From Sulfuricurvum sp. (lineage in GTDB: Bacteria; Campylobacterota; Campylobacteria; Campylobacterales; Sulfurimonadaceae): a stretch of 64,000 nt of DNA. The notes below the pieces were generated by a model. The model did not search any database. It saw only the letters and a program-made list of their open reading frames with translations, and was not told where the DNA came from. The translations under genes were made by a program, and so were the position numbers. The stretch is taken from NCBI GenBank assembly GCA_030694265.1, contig JAUXYP010000008.1:62001-126000 (forward strand), in the 5' to 3' direction. Below are positions 43,770 to 52,338 of the stretch, piece by piece (positions within the stretch are counted from its first letter, which is position 1; each line of letters starts with the position of its first letter).

Positions 43770-46033
43770 TGCAACACTTGCGATTTGAGATCAGAGGGTT
43801 GGTGCAAGGGGTCGGATTTCGACCCTTTGTCTATAAACTGGCAAAAAAGTATCACTTGCGGGGAGTCGTTTTTAATACGGGGGATGGAGTGATTGTCGAG
43901 GTTGAGGGATCCTCTGATGAACTCAAACTTTTTAGCGTTGCGCTGAAGAGAAATCCTCCATCACTTGCTCGTATTGATACTATTGAAATTCATGAGCAAG
44001 AGGTGAAACACTTTGAGGGATTTGAAATTTTAGAAAGTCACCATCGCGCAAAAACCACCTCGATTTCTCCCGATATTGCCGTGTGTGATGCGTGTTTATC
44101 GGAGATGAAAGATCTTCATAATCGCCGTTTCGGCTATTACCTTACCAATTGTACCGAGTGCGGTCCACGATACAGTATCATTGAAACGCTCCCCTATGAC
44201 AGAGATTTAACCTCCATGAAATCATTTAAGATGTGCAATCACTGTCAAGGAGAATATGACGATCCAAGCAATCGCCGTTATCATGCCCAACCGATCAGTT
44301 GTCATGAGTGCGGTCCCGTATTAAGCATGTTTGATCGTGAACTCAACCTTATTGCTCAAGGAAGGGGCGTCATAGAAAAGGCAGCCCAATGTTTGAAAAA
44401 TGGGGAAATTGTAGCCCTCAAAGGGATCGGTGGATTTCATTTGTTGTGCGATGCTACCAATGAGCAGGCAGTTTCAACTCTCAGAATGCGCAAAAAACGT
44501 CCCCAAAAACCGTTTGCCGTGATGTTTTCTAGCATCAATCAGCTTTCGAAATATCTCTGTGCCGATGAGAAAGAATCAACATGGCTTATCTCAAAAGAGC
44601 GCCCGATTGTACTGGTTAAAAAGCGAAGTGGTACGGATGCACTATTGGCCCAAAACGTCGCGCCGGATATTGACACGATCGGGGCGATGGTTGCCTATAC
44701 CCCGATACATCATCTGCTTTTCGATTTTTTCACCTCACCATTAGTTGCCACCAGTGCAAATCGCAGTGACGAGCCGATTGTTCGTAATATTCATGAACTT
44801 AGAGATCGGTTGGGAGGCGTTGTTGATACCATCGTAGACTTTAATCGTGATATCGTCAATACGGTTGATGATTCGATACTTCAAGTGATTCAAAATCGAT
44901 CTTCAGTGCTGAGATTAGGGCGCGGATATACCCCTTTTACATTAAAACACACCATTTGCACACCACTGAAAATATTGGCAGTCGGGGGGCAGCAAAAAAA
45001 TACGATTGGATTGGCATTCGAGGATACATTGATACTAAGCCCTCACATAGGTGATCTCTATTCACTAGAGGGAATGGAGTATTTTGAGCGGACGGTAGAC
45101 ACCTTCAAACGTTTTTATGATTTTTCTCCTGATGTGATTGTATGTGACAAACATCCTGCCTATGCAACAGTACAATGGGCGAAGAATCAGGGGGTAAGCG
45201 TTATCACCGTACAGCATCATTATGCACATGCATTGGCGTGCATGGCTGAATTTGGATTGGACAGTCAAGTACTCGCATTTTGCTTTGACGGAACCGGATA
45301 TGGGGATGACGGAAACATTTGGGGCGGTGAAATTTTTATTGCCGATCCAACACACTGCGAACGGATCGGACATCTCAAAGAATTTCGTCTGCTGGGCGGT
45401 GAAAAAGCGATTAAAGAGTCTAAGAGAGTTGCGCTGGCATTACTCTTCGAGATGTATTCTTTGGCAGAGATTCGGGAATTTGATCTTCCTTTTTTAGCCC
45501 ATTTCAGCCACGAAGAGATTAACTCATATTACAAAATATGGGAAAAACGGATCAATTCACCGTTATGTTCATCTATGGGGAGGGTGTTTGATGCGATGGC
45601 TTCGTTTTGCGATATCTTACATCAGGAGTCTTACGAGGGGGAGACGGGACGTCGCTTGGAAGAGCTCTATAACCCTAAGATACAGGAGAGTTTTGACTAT
45701 ACCATTGAGAACGGTATAGTCAATTTGTCTCCTATGATTCGTGATTTCATTAGACTGCTGCATGCAAAGGAATACGCCAGAGTGGCTACAGGATTTATCA
45801 ATACCATTGTGGCAATTATGGAAGAGTTTGCAGGCTTGTATCCCGATCTTCCTATTGTTCTCAGCGGAGGGGTTTTTCAAAATAAGACCCTTTTATCTCT
45901 GGGGGTAAATCGGTTGAAAGAAAAAGGGCGCACAGTCTATTTTCAAGAGCAAACTCCCATCAATGACGGGGGGATAGCTTTGGGACAACTGTATTATGCA
46001 CATCACCATATAAGGGGTACTAATGGGGGCTGA
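43766..46033 (+). CDS. hypF: Carbamoyltransferase HypF
   Basis: The 755-residue protein has an acylphosphatase domain (RGLVQGVGFRPFVYKLA), two CxxC zinc-finger pairs (CDACLSE...CTECGP; CNHCQGE...CHECGP), a YrdC-like domain (MRKKRPQKPFAVMF) and a Kae1-like carbamoyltransferase domain with HHYAHALAC and LSGGVFQNKTLL. It makes thiocarbamate on HypE for the CN ligands of the Ni-Fe site. It is encoded with the first hydrogenase but is the only HypF in the window, so it should serve both enzymes. It overlaps neighbours by four and eleven bases. Confidence 0.97.
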   Translation: MMQHLRFEIRGLVQGVGFRPFVYKLAKKYHLRGVVFNTGDGVIVEVEGSSDELKLFSVALKRNPPSLARIDTIEIHEQEVKHFEGFEILESHHRAKTTSISPDIAVCDACLSEMKDLHNRRFGYYLTNCTECGPRYSIIETLPYDRDLTSMKSFKMCNHCQGEYDDPSNRRYHAQPISCHECGPVLSMFDRELNLIAQGRGVIEKAAQCLKNGEIVALKGIGGFHLLCDATNEQAVSTLRMRKKRPQKPFAVMFSSINQLSKYLCADEKESTWLISKERPIVLVKKRSGTDALLAQNVAPDIDTIGAMVAYTPIHHLLFDFFTSPLVATSANRSDEPIVRNIHELRDRLGGVVDTIVDFNRDIVNTVDDSILQVIQNRSSVLRLGRGYTPFTLKHTICTPLKILAVGGQQKNTIGLAFEDTLILSPHIGDLYSLEGMEYFERTVDTFKRFYDFSPDVIVCDKHPAYATVQWAKNQGVSVITVQHHYAHALACMAEFGLDSQVLAFCFDGTGYGDDGNIWGGEIFIADPTHCERIGHLKEFRLLGGEKAIKESKRVALALLFEMYSLAEIREFDLPFLAHFSHEEINSYYKIWEKRINSPLCSSMGRVFDAMASFCDILHQESYEGETGRRLEELYNPKIQESFDYTIENGIVNLSPMIRDFIRLLHAKEYARVATGFINTIVAIMEEFAGLYPDLPIVLSGGVFQNKTLLSLGVNRLKEKGRTVYFQEQTPINDGGIALGQLYYAHHHIRGTNGG

Positions 46034-46667
46034 GACAGCCAGTGTGGCGGTAATTTTTTGGTATGGTATTTTGCATGCCTTCGGGCCTGATCATTTGACG
46101 GCTATTGCCGATTTTTCGATCGGTAGAGGGGGTAAGAAAACATTTCTGAGCGTGGGCGCTTTTGCCATTGGACATGGACTGATGCTGTTTGTCTTCGCAA
46201 AAATATTAGAACATTATACGATCCCTCATGCGCTGTTGGCCTATGGTGATATGATCGCATCGAGTGTAATAATCTCGATAGGGGTCTATTTTCTCACGAT
46301 GGTCTATCAAAATAAAATCCATTTAAGTTCCCATATCCATGATAATAAAAAACACATACACGTTTGGTTTGGAGATGAACATAAGCATGAATATACCCGT
46401 ACGTCTGCCTTTGGCATGGGTGTTTTAATGGGGATCGGCGGTGTACGCGGTATGTTGGTCACACTGGGTGTTCTCCATGGTCAAGCGGTTGGGTTTACGA
46501 TGATTCTTGCTTTTGTGCTTGGGGTTATGGGAGTATTTTTTACGTTTGGATTGGTCATTCTATGGATCAATAAAGACATAATGACTAATATTAAAAATGT
46601 ACGGCGCGTTTTTACCGCAGTAGGAATTGTATCTATCCTTGCAGGCGGAAATATCCTTTTGGCATAA
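46023..46667 (+). CDS. NicO-type nickel/cobalt transporter
   Basis: A 214-residue membrane protein with about six segments. The first has HAFGPDHLTAIADF, an H-x4-DH metal motif of NicO/UreH-type transporters, and a histidine-rich loop (HIHDNKKHIHVWFGDEHKHEY) lies in the middle, as expected for a nickel binding loop. It probably supplies Ni(II) to the maturation machinery. It overlaps hypF by eleven bases and ends the first operon. An inverted repeat follows at 46675-46699. Confidence 0.88.
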   Translation: MGAETASVAVIFWYGILHAFGPDHLTAIADFSIGRGGKKTFLSVGAFAIGHGLMLFVFAKILEHYTIPHALLAYGDMIASSVIISIGVYFLTMVYQNKIHLSSHIHDNKKHIHVWFGDEHKHEYTRTSAFGMGVLMGIGGVRGMLVTLGVLHGQAVGFTMILAFVLGVMGVFFTFGLVILWINKDIMTNIKNVRRVFTAVGIVSILAGGNILLA

Positions 46668-46674
46668 GACTAGA

Positions 46675-46699
46675 CACTAATAAATAAATAATATTAGTG
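46675..46699. repeat. Inverted repeat between the two hydrogenase operons
   Basis: CACTAATA-N9-TATTAGTG, eight-base perfect arms and AT-rich loop, eight bases after the nicO stop. It can be a weak terminator (no T-run) or an operator for the following operon; a TATACA -10-like hexamer is at 46727-46732. Confidence 0.5.
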
Positions 46700-46761
46700 A
46701 TAGAATATTCAATCGGGTTAAATGGCTATACATAGATTTAAACGTTCTAATGAGGTATAAA

Positions 46762-48192
46762 ATGAAAAATGATGAATTACTGAAAAAAATAAAAGAAAAT
46801 CAGGGTCTTTCACGTCGTAATGCCCTGAAAATGATGATGCTCTCACCTGTAGCAGCATCGATTTTAGCAAGTACAGGAACTCCTGCAACAGCAAATGCCG
46901 CATCCTCGGATGCCGTAGGCCGAGTCGTTATTGTGGGTGGTGGTGCCGGTGCGTTAATGGCCCTTTCACGTTTACGCAGAGCTCTTTCCAACCCGGATAT
47001 TACCATTATTGCTCCAAACGATAAACATGTATATCAACCGGGACAGATTTTTGTTGCAGCAGGTGAATACGAACCTTCCGATATTATTTTTGATAACAGA
47101 GGCTATATTGGCAAAGATATTACCTGGATCAAAGACGAAGCCTCATCATTCGATCCGGACAATAACAAACTCACGACCAAAGGCGGCAAGGTTGTTGACT
47201 ATGATTATCTGATCGTTGCCACAGGTGTGCAGTACCATTACGAGCAAATCGAGGGTCTTACGAGTGATATGATCGGTAAAAACGGTATTTCAAGTGTCTA
47301 TCTAAGTGATTTGGCAGCAGGAACAGCCGAAGGGGGACGCATTACTAATGAGTGGTTTAAAGCACTTCATGAAGCCGCAAAAACTTCTAAACCTCGTGTT
47401 ATCTGCACTCAGCCATCAACCCCAATTAAATGTGGCGGTGGTCCTCAAAAAATTCTTTACCTCAGTGACGATTTTCTAAAGCGCGATCAATTGACGGCTA
47501 ACTTTACCTTTGCAACTGCGGGAGAAACACTTTTCAGTCTCCCCGAAATTGATGCGGCACTGCATAAGGTTCAAGAAGGATATGGCAATATCACCAACAA
47601 ATTTGGCCATGAATTGATTGCCATCGATGCACAAAATAAGATAGCGACGTTCCAGCATAAATATCAAGTTCAAGGAGAATTTGACAAAGAGCTCAAAGAA
47701 TACGACATGATTGATAAAGAAGAAAATGTCACAATGGAGTACGATTTTATCCATATCACTCCTCCTATGGCTGCAGTTGATGCCGTGGCCAATTCATTAC
47801 TCGGATGGCAAAAAGGGTCAGCAAAAGGGTGGCTGGAAGTCGATCGCGAAACACTACAGCACCGACGCTATAAAAATGTATTTGGAATTGGTGATGTATG
47901 CGGCATTCCGATTTCTAAAACAGGGGGAAGCGCGCGTCATCAAGGTCCGATTGTTGTGGGGAACTTGATCTCAGTGATGGAGAAAAAAGAGCCTGTATTG
48001 AAGTTTGATGGCTATACGGTCTGTCCTTTGAAAGTCTCTTATGGTGAGATTATTATGGCGGAGTTTAATTACGATGGTCTGGCACCATCTTTCCCTCTTG
48101 ATCCGGCACAACCGCGTTGGATATGGTGGGCATTTGATTTGTATTTGCTTCAACCGATGTATCGCTATTTGATGTTGAATGGACTGATGTAA
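46762..48192 (+). CDS. Tat-exported sulfide:quinone oxidoreductase-like flavoprotein
   Basis: A 476-residue protein. A twin-arginine signal (LSRRNALKMMMLSPVAASILAS) is followed by an FAD-binding VVIVGGGAGALMALSRL. The SQR-type IKCGGGPQKILYL segment is present, with Cys215 and Cys224; GDVCGIPISKTGGSARHQGP is at about 376-395 and Cys421 (TVCPLKVSYG) later. The C-terminal IWWAFDLYLLQPMYRYLML helix would insert into the membrane. SQR oxidises sulfide and reduces quinone. ATG 46762 follows GAGG. It is 26 bases upstream of hydA, so it heads the hydrogenase operon. Substrate is inferred. Confidence 0.85.
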   Translation: MKNDELLKKIKENQGLSRRNALKMMMLSPVAASILASTGTPATANAASSDAVGRVVIVGGGAGALMALSRLRRALSNPDITIIAPNDKHVYQPGQIFVAAGEYEPSDIIFDNRGYIGKDITWIKDEASSFDPDNNKLTTKGGKVVDYDYLIVATGVQYHYEQIEGLTSDMIGKNGISSVYLSDLAAGTAEGGRITNEWFKALHEAAKTSKPRVICTQPSTPIKCGGGPQKILYLSDDFLKRDQLTANFTFATAGETLFSLPEIDAALHKVQEGYGNITNKFGHELIAIDAQNKIATFQHKYQVQGEFDKELKEYDMIDKEENVTMEYDFIHITPPMAAVDAVANSLLGWQKGSAKGWLEVDRETLQHRRYKNVFGIGDVCGIPISKTGGSARHQGPIVVGNLISVMEKKEPVLKFDGYTVCPLKVSYGEIIMAEFNYDGLAPSFPLDPAQPRWIWWAFDLYLLQPMYRYLMLNGLM

Positions 48193-48218
48193 ATCAATAT
48201 AACTTATAGGAGAGCGCT

Positions 48219-49373
48219 ATGAACGGTTTTGATGCACTTTATGCAAAAGCCCAAGAACGTATTGCAGTTTTGTCTTCTTTACCTTCTACTAAAGAAGAAT
48301 CAGTAGAGCAGATGCTTGAAAAGCGCGGTATTGAACGCCGCGATTTTATGAAGTGGGCGGCGGCTATTACGGCCATGCTCGCTTTACCCTCACAGTTTAC
48401 ACCATTGTTTGCGCAAGCAGCCAAACTGGCAGACCGTCTTCCCCTGATTTGGCTTCATATGGCCGAATGTACAGGATGCAGTGAATCACTCATCCGTTCA
48501 GATGCTCCTACGATTGATTCTCTTATTTTTGATTACATTTCATTGGAATACCATGAAACACTCATGGCAGCAGCAGGATGGCAAGCAGAAGCTAATCTTG
48601 AAAATGCGATGAAAACTTATGCCGGGCGTTACATATTATTGGTCGAAGGTGGAGTTCCTACGGCTATGAACGGGCAATTCTTGACATTGGGAGCACAAGC
48701 CAAAACAGGGCTTAGCCTTGTCCAAGAGGCTGCGAGCAATGCGGCAGCAATATTTTCTATAGGCACGTGTGCCAGTTTTGGTGGTATTCAGGCTGCTGCA
48801 CCCAATCCGACCGGTGCAAAAGGGGTCGATAAAGTGGTCAAACAGCCGGTCATCAACGTACCAGGTTGTCCTCCAAGCGCCGAAAATATTGTGGGAACAT
48901 TGATGCATTTTCTCCTTTTTGGTACTTTGCCGGCACTGGATCTTTACAGCCGCCCGAAATGGGCATACGGTAATCGTATCCATGATCATTGTGAACGTCG
49001 CGGCCATTTTGATGCAGGTGAGTTTGTTGAGAGCTTTGGCGATGATGGTGCCAAAGATGGATGGTGTCTGTATAAGCAAGGATGTAAAGGGCCGTATACC
49101 TTTAACAACTGCTCAACCGAACGTTTTAATCAGCATACCCATTGGCCCATCGGTGCCGGACATGGGTGTATGGGGTGCAGTGAACCGAATTTTTGGGATA
49201 CTATGGGACCGCTTGAAAAGCCTTTGCAATCCCATCTTATCATGGGACTTAACTCAACGGTTGATAAAATAGGGACAACCCTCTTGACCGCAACCGTCAT
49301 CGGGATCGGTGCCCATGCCGTTGCAAGTCTGTTCATGAACAGCAAAGAAGAAAAAGAGGAAAAGGAGAGTTGA
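48219..49373 (+). CDS. hydA: Membrane-bound [NiFe] uptake hydrogenase, small subunit
   Basis: A 384-residue electron-transfer subunit. A twin-arginine motif, RRDFMKWAAAITAML, begins at residue 42, after an unusually long 41-residue leader. The proximal cluster motif ECTGCSES has both cysteines (Cys84, Cys87); GTCASFGG, VPGCPPS, HDHCERRGHF, GCKGPYTFNNC and HGCMGCSEPNFWD carry the rest. A C-terminal membrane segment (TTLLTATVIGIGAHAVASLFM, about 350-370) anchors it. It exports the large subunit by Tat piggyback. It lies with hydBCDE; type 1 periplasmic uptake hydrogenase. Confidence 0.96.
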   Translation: MNGFDALYAKAQERIAVLSSLPSTKEESVEQMLEKRGIERRDFMKWAAAITAMLALPSQFTPLFAQAAKLADRLPLIWLHMAECTGCSESLIRSDAPTIDSLIFDYISLEYHETLMAAAGWQAEANLENAMKTYAGRYILLVEGGVPTAMNGQFLTLGAQAKTGLSLVQEAASNAAAIFSIGTCASFGGIQAAAPNPTGAKGVDKVVKQPVINVPGCPPSAENIVGTLMHFLLFGTLPALDLYSRPKWAYGNRIHDHCERRGHFDAGEFVESFGDDGAKDGWCLYKQGCKGPYTFNNCSTERFNQHTHWPIGAGHGCMGCSEPNFWDTMGPLEKPLQSHLIMGLNSTVDKIGTTLLTATVIGIGAHAVASLFMNSKEEKEEKES

Positions 49374-49376
49374 AGT

Positions 49377-51077
49377 ATGGCAAATCAAAGAGTAGTCATT
49401 GACCCGATTACACGGATAGAAGGACATCTACGTATTGAAGTAGAGATTGATGAAAACAATGTCGTTCAAAAAGCCTACTCCTCTTCTACTCTGTGGCGTG
49501 GTATTGAGCTTATTCTCAAAGGAAGAGACCCACGTGATGCCGGTTTAATGGCTCAGCGTATTTGCGGTGTTTGTACCTATTCCCATTATAAAGCCGGTGT
49601 TGAAGCTGTCGAAGATGCTTTGGGTGTCGAACCGCCTTACAATGCTAAACTGGTACGATCTCTTTTAAATGAATCGCTTTATATGCATGATCATGTTGTC
49701 CATTTTTACCATCTGCATGGATTGGACTGGGTTGATATTGTTTCTGCGCTAAGTGCTGATCCCAAAAAAGCCTCTGAGCTGGCGTTCAAATACACGGATT
49801 TGCCTATTGCGACTGGAACCGATGAATTGACTGCCGTACAACAACGCGTCAAAGGATTTGTTGCTAAGGGACAGATGGGACCGTTTGCTAATGCGTATTG
49901 GGGCAATAAGACCTATAAGTTTTCGCCTGAACAAAACCTCATCGCACTTTCGCATTATCTAAAAGCTCTTGAGATTCAACGTGTAGCTGCACAGATGTTT
50001 GCTATATTTGGTGCTAAACAGCCTCATCCCCAAAGCCTCGTCGTTGGCGGAGTAACCTGTGTGCGCGATATTCTAAGTCCCACCAGATTGGTAGAATGGA
50101 AATCCAAATATGAAATCGTTAAAGATTTCATAGAACGTGCTTATTACGCTGATATTGTGATGGCGGCAGAGGCGTATGGTACAGAAGCAAGTGTTCTAGG
50201 CGGTGTCGGTGTGAAAAACTTCCTTACTGCCGATGCCTTTTTACTCAGTCATACTGAAAATCTTTTTCAAAGCGGATACATCAAAAACGGTGATATCAGT
50301 AAAGTATATGACATAGATGAGATGAAAATCGAAGAAGACGTAACGCATGCTTGGTACAAAGGGGATAAACCTTTACAGCCGTATGATGGCGTAACAGAGC
50401 AAAACTATACCGGATTCATTGATGGTGACACCGTTAACGGCAAAGCCAAAGTAATCAATCCAAAAGATAAATACACGTGGGTAAAAGCGCCACGCTATGA
50501 TAAATCTCCTATGGAAGTGGGACCTTTGGCGTGTCTGCTGGTCAACTACGCGCACGGTAATGCAAAAGTGCAAAAAGAGGTCAATGACTTTTTAAAACGA
50601 ACCGGATTACCGGTTGCCGCACTCTTTACGACGCTGGGACGTACCGCTGCGCGTATGCTGCAGACGAAGTTAATCGCTGATAATGCGATCATCACCTTTA
50701 ATACATTGGTTGAAAATATCAAAACCGATGACACTACCTATACGAAATTTGAAATAGATCCGGACAAAGAGTACAAAGGGCGTTTTATCGGTGAAGCACC
50801 ACGCGGTACTTTGAGCCACTGGGTACGTATAAAAAATGGGGTAATTGAAAATTACCAAGCTGTTGTGCCGACCACATGGAATGCAGGGCCGATGGATGCT
50901 AATGGCGAAGTTGGACCTTACGAGGCATCTCTGGTTGGATTAAAACTTGAAGACCCTACTAAACCATTGGAAGTACTTAGAGTCATTCACTCCTTTGATC
51001 CGTGCATGGCATGTTCCGTACACGTCATGGACCTCAAAGGAAAAGAGATTAGCACGTTCAAAGTCAATCCGTTATGA
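49377..51077 (+). CDS. hydB: Membrane-bound [NiFe] uptake hydrogenase, large subunit
   Basis: A 566-residue catalytic subunit. L1 motif RICGVCTYSHY and L2 DPCMACSVHV hold the four nickel-iron cysteines; VVIDPITRIEGHLRIEVEID is at the N terminus. A C-terminal tail of 15 residues after L2 would be cleaved by HydD. It lacks its own signal and is exported with HydA. It is similar along its length to the large subunit at 41527, showing that the two hydrogenases are paralogues of different types. It follows hydA by three bases and overlaps hydC by four. Confidence 0.97.
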   Translation: MANQRVVIDPITRIEGHLRIEVEIDENNVVQKAYSSSTLWRGIELILKGRDPRDAGLMAQRICGVCTYSHYKAGVEAVEDALGVEPPYNAKLVRSLLNESLYMHDHVVHFYHLHGLDWVDIVSALSADPKKASELAFKYTDLPIATGTDELTAVQQRVKGFVAKGQMGPFANAYWGNKTYKFSPEQNLIALSHYLKALEIQRVAAQMFAIFGAKQPHPQSLVVGGVTCVRDILSPTRLVEWKSKYEIVKDFIERAYYADIVMAAEAYGTEASVLGGVGVKNFLTADAFLLSHTENLFQSGYIKNGDISKVYDIDEMKIEEDVTHAWYKGDKPLQPYDGVTEQNYTGFIDGDTVNGKAKVINPKDKYTWVKAPRYDKSPMEVGPLACLLVNYAHGNAKVQKEVNDFLKRTGLPVAALFTTLGRTAARMLQTKLIADNAIITFNTLVENIKTDDTTYTKFEIDPDKEYKGRFIGEAPRGTLSHWVRIKNGVIENYQAVVPTTWNAGPMDANGEVGPYEASLVGLKLEDPTKPLEVLRVIHSFDPCMACSVHVMDLKGKEISTFKVNPL

Positions 51078-51793
51078 AAAGTAACCAGGAAAATGTCATG
51101 GACGAAACACAATCAGGCGGCATCGAACATATTTCATTTGTTTACAGCATTGCAAATCGTATTTTACACTGGATACGGGCTATTGTCATCACAGGTTTGG
51201 TGATAACGGGCTTTTACATTGCCAGTCCGTTCCTCTCATCGGGAGCATCAAGTGATGAGCTTATCTACGCACGGTGGGTCTCTTGGCATCTTGTATTTGG
51301 ATTTATTCTTATAACCGCCGGGCTATTGCGTATCTATCTCTTCTTTTTTGGACCGGACAGTAAAAGTGAGCTTAACTCTCTCAAAGATGAATTCAGCCTT
51401 AAATCGTGGATTATTCAACTTAAATCCTACTTTTTCATTGGAGAACTGCTGAAAAAAGGGATGTATGGACCCTTGCAGTTTTTATCATACACTATGATCA
51501 TGTTCTTTGTTGTTCTGGCATCGATTACGGGTCTTGTTCTCTATATTCATGTTTATCATCAGGGTATCGGAGGAATGCTGTATGATTCGATGCGTTTGGT
51601 TGAATCATGGATGGGCGGTTTGGCCAATGTCCGTTTGATTCACCATATTACGATGTGGGGATTTTTGATATTTATCCCTATCCACATCTATATGGTCATC
51701 TGGTCAGCAATTCGATTTAAACATGGTGGTGTGGATATTATGTTTACGGGATACGATTACCATCTCAAAAAGAAAGAAAATGAGGAAAAATGA
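51074..51793 (+). CDS. hydC: Hydrogenase b-type cytochrome subunit
   Basis: The 239-residue protein has four main membrane segments, with histidines suited to heme b binding: NRILHWIRA, RWVSWHLVFGF and LIHHITMWGFLIFIPIHIYM. It takes electrons from HydA and reduces menaquinone. The start ATG overlaps the hydB stop (ATGA); a second Met (codon 12) is possible. It overlaps hydD by four bases. It is a good match to the HyaC/HydC family. Confidence 0.94.
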   Translation: MKSNQENVMDETQSGGIEHISFVYSIANRILHWIRAIVITGLVITGFYIASPFLSSGASSDELIYARWVSWHLVFGFILITAGLLRIYLFFFGPDSKSELNSLKDEFSLKSWIIQLKSYFFIGELLKKGMYGPLQFLSYTMIMFFVVLASITGLVLYIHVYHQGIGGMLYDSMRLVESWMGGLANVRLIHHITMWGFLIFIPIHIYMVIWSAIRFKHGGVDIMFTGYDYHLKKKENEEK

Positions 51794-52338
51794 AGATTTT
51801 GCTTCTGGGTATCGGAAACCTCCTTTTTGGAGATGAAGGTGTCGGTGTTCATTTTATTAACTACATAGGTCAAAAGTACCGCTTTGAAGGAAAAAATAGC
51901 ATTGATATCGTCGATGGAGGAACCCTTGCTCAGAGACTTATTCCCATCATAGTAGAGTATGATCAGGTTATTATCGTCGATACGATTAATGCCTCGGGTG
52001 TGAAAGCGGGAGAAGTTTATTTTTTTGATTTTGAAGCCGTACCTGCCGGGATCGATTGGCAGGGAAGCGCGCATGAAGTGGAGATGCTGCAGACACTCAC
52101 TATGATGGACCTCTCAGGCGACCGTCCGCACACTATGATTATGGGGGTAGTTCCAACCGTGATAGAAGCAACCGAGTTTTCTCTCTCACCGGGGGTTGCT
52201 AATGCAATTGGGTTAATGGACGATACCCTGGTAAACTATCTAAATACGTTAGGCGTTGTGTCGATCAAACAAAACGATGTAACGATACAATCAGTTCTTC
52301 CTGATTCATTTCGGTCTGCTCATGCATGTAGCGTTTAA
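51790..52338 (+). CDS. hydD: Hydrogenase maturation endopeptidase
   Basis: A 182-residue HybD-type protease with the classical GIGNLLFGDEGVGV (Glu intact), IVDGGTLAQ and AHEVEML near residue 97. It cleaves the C terminus of HydB after nickel insertion. A distinct protease is coded for the cytoplasmic enzyme, which fits the known specificity of these proteases. It overlaps hydC and hydE. Confidence 0.94.
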   Translation: MKILLLGIGNLLFGDEGVGVHFINYIGQKYRFEGKNSIDIVDGGTLAQRLIPIIVEYDQVIIVDTINASGVKAGEVYFFDFEAVPAGIDWQGSAHEVEMLQTLTMMDLSGDRPHTMIMGVVPTVIEATEFSLSPGVANAIGLMDDTLVNYLNTLGVVSIKQNDVTIQSVLPDSFRSAHACSV

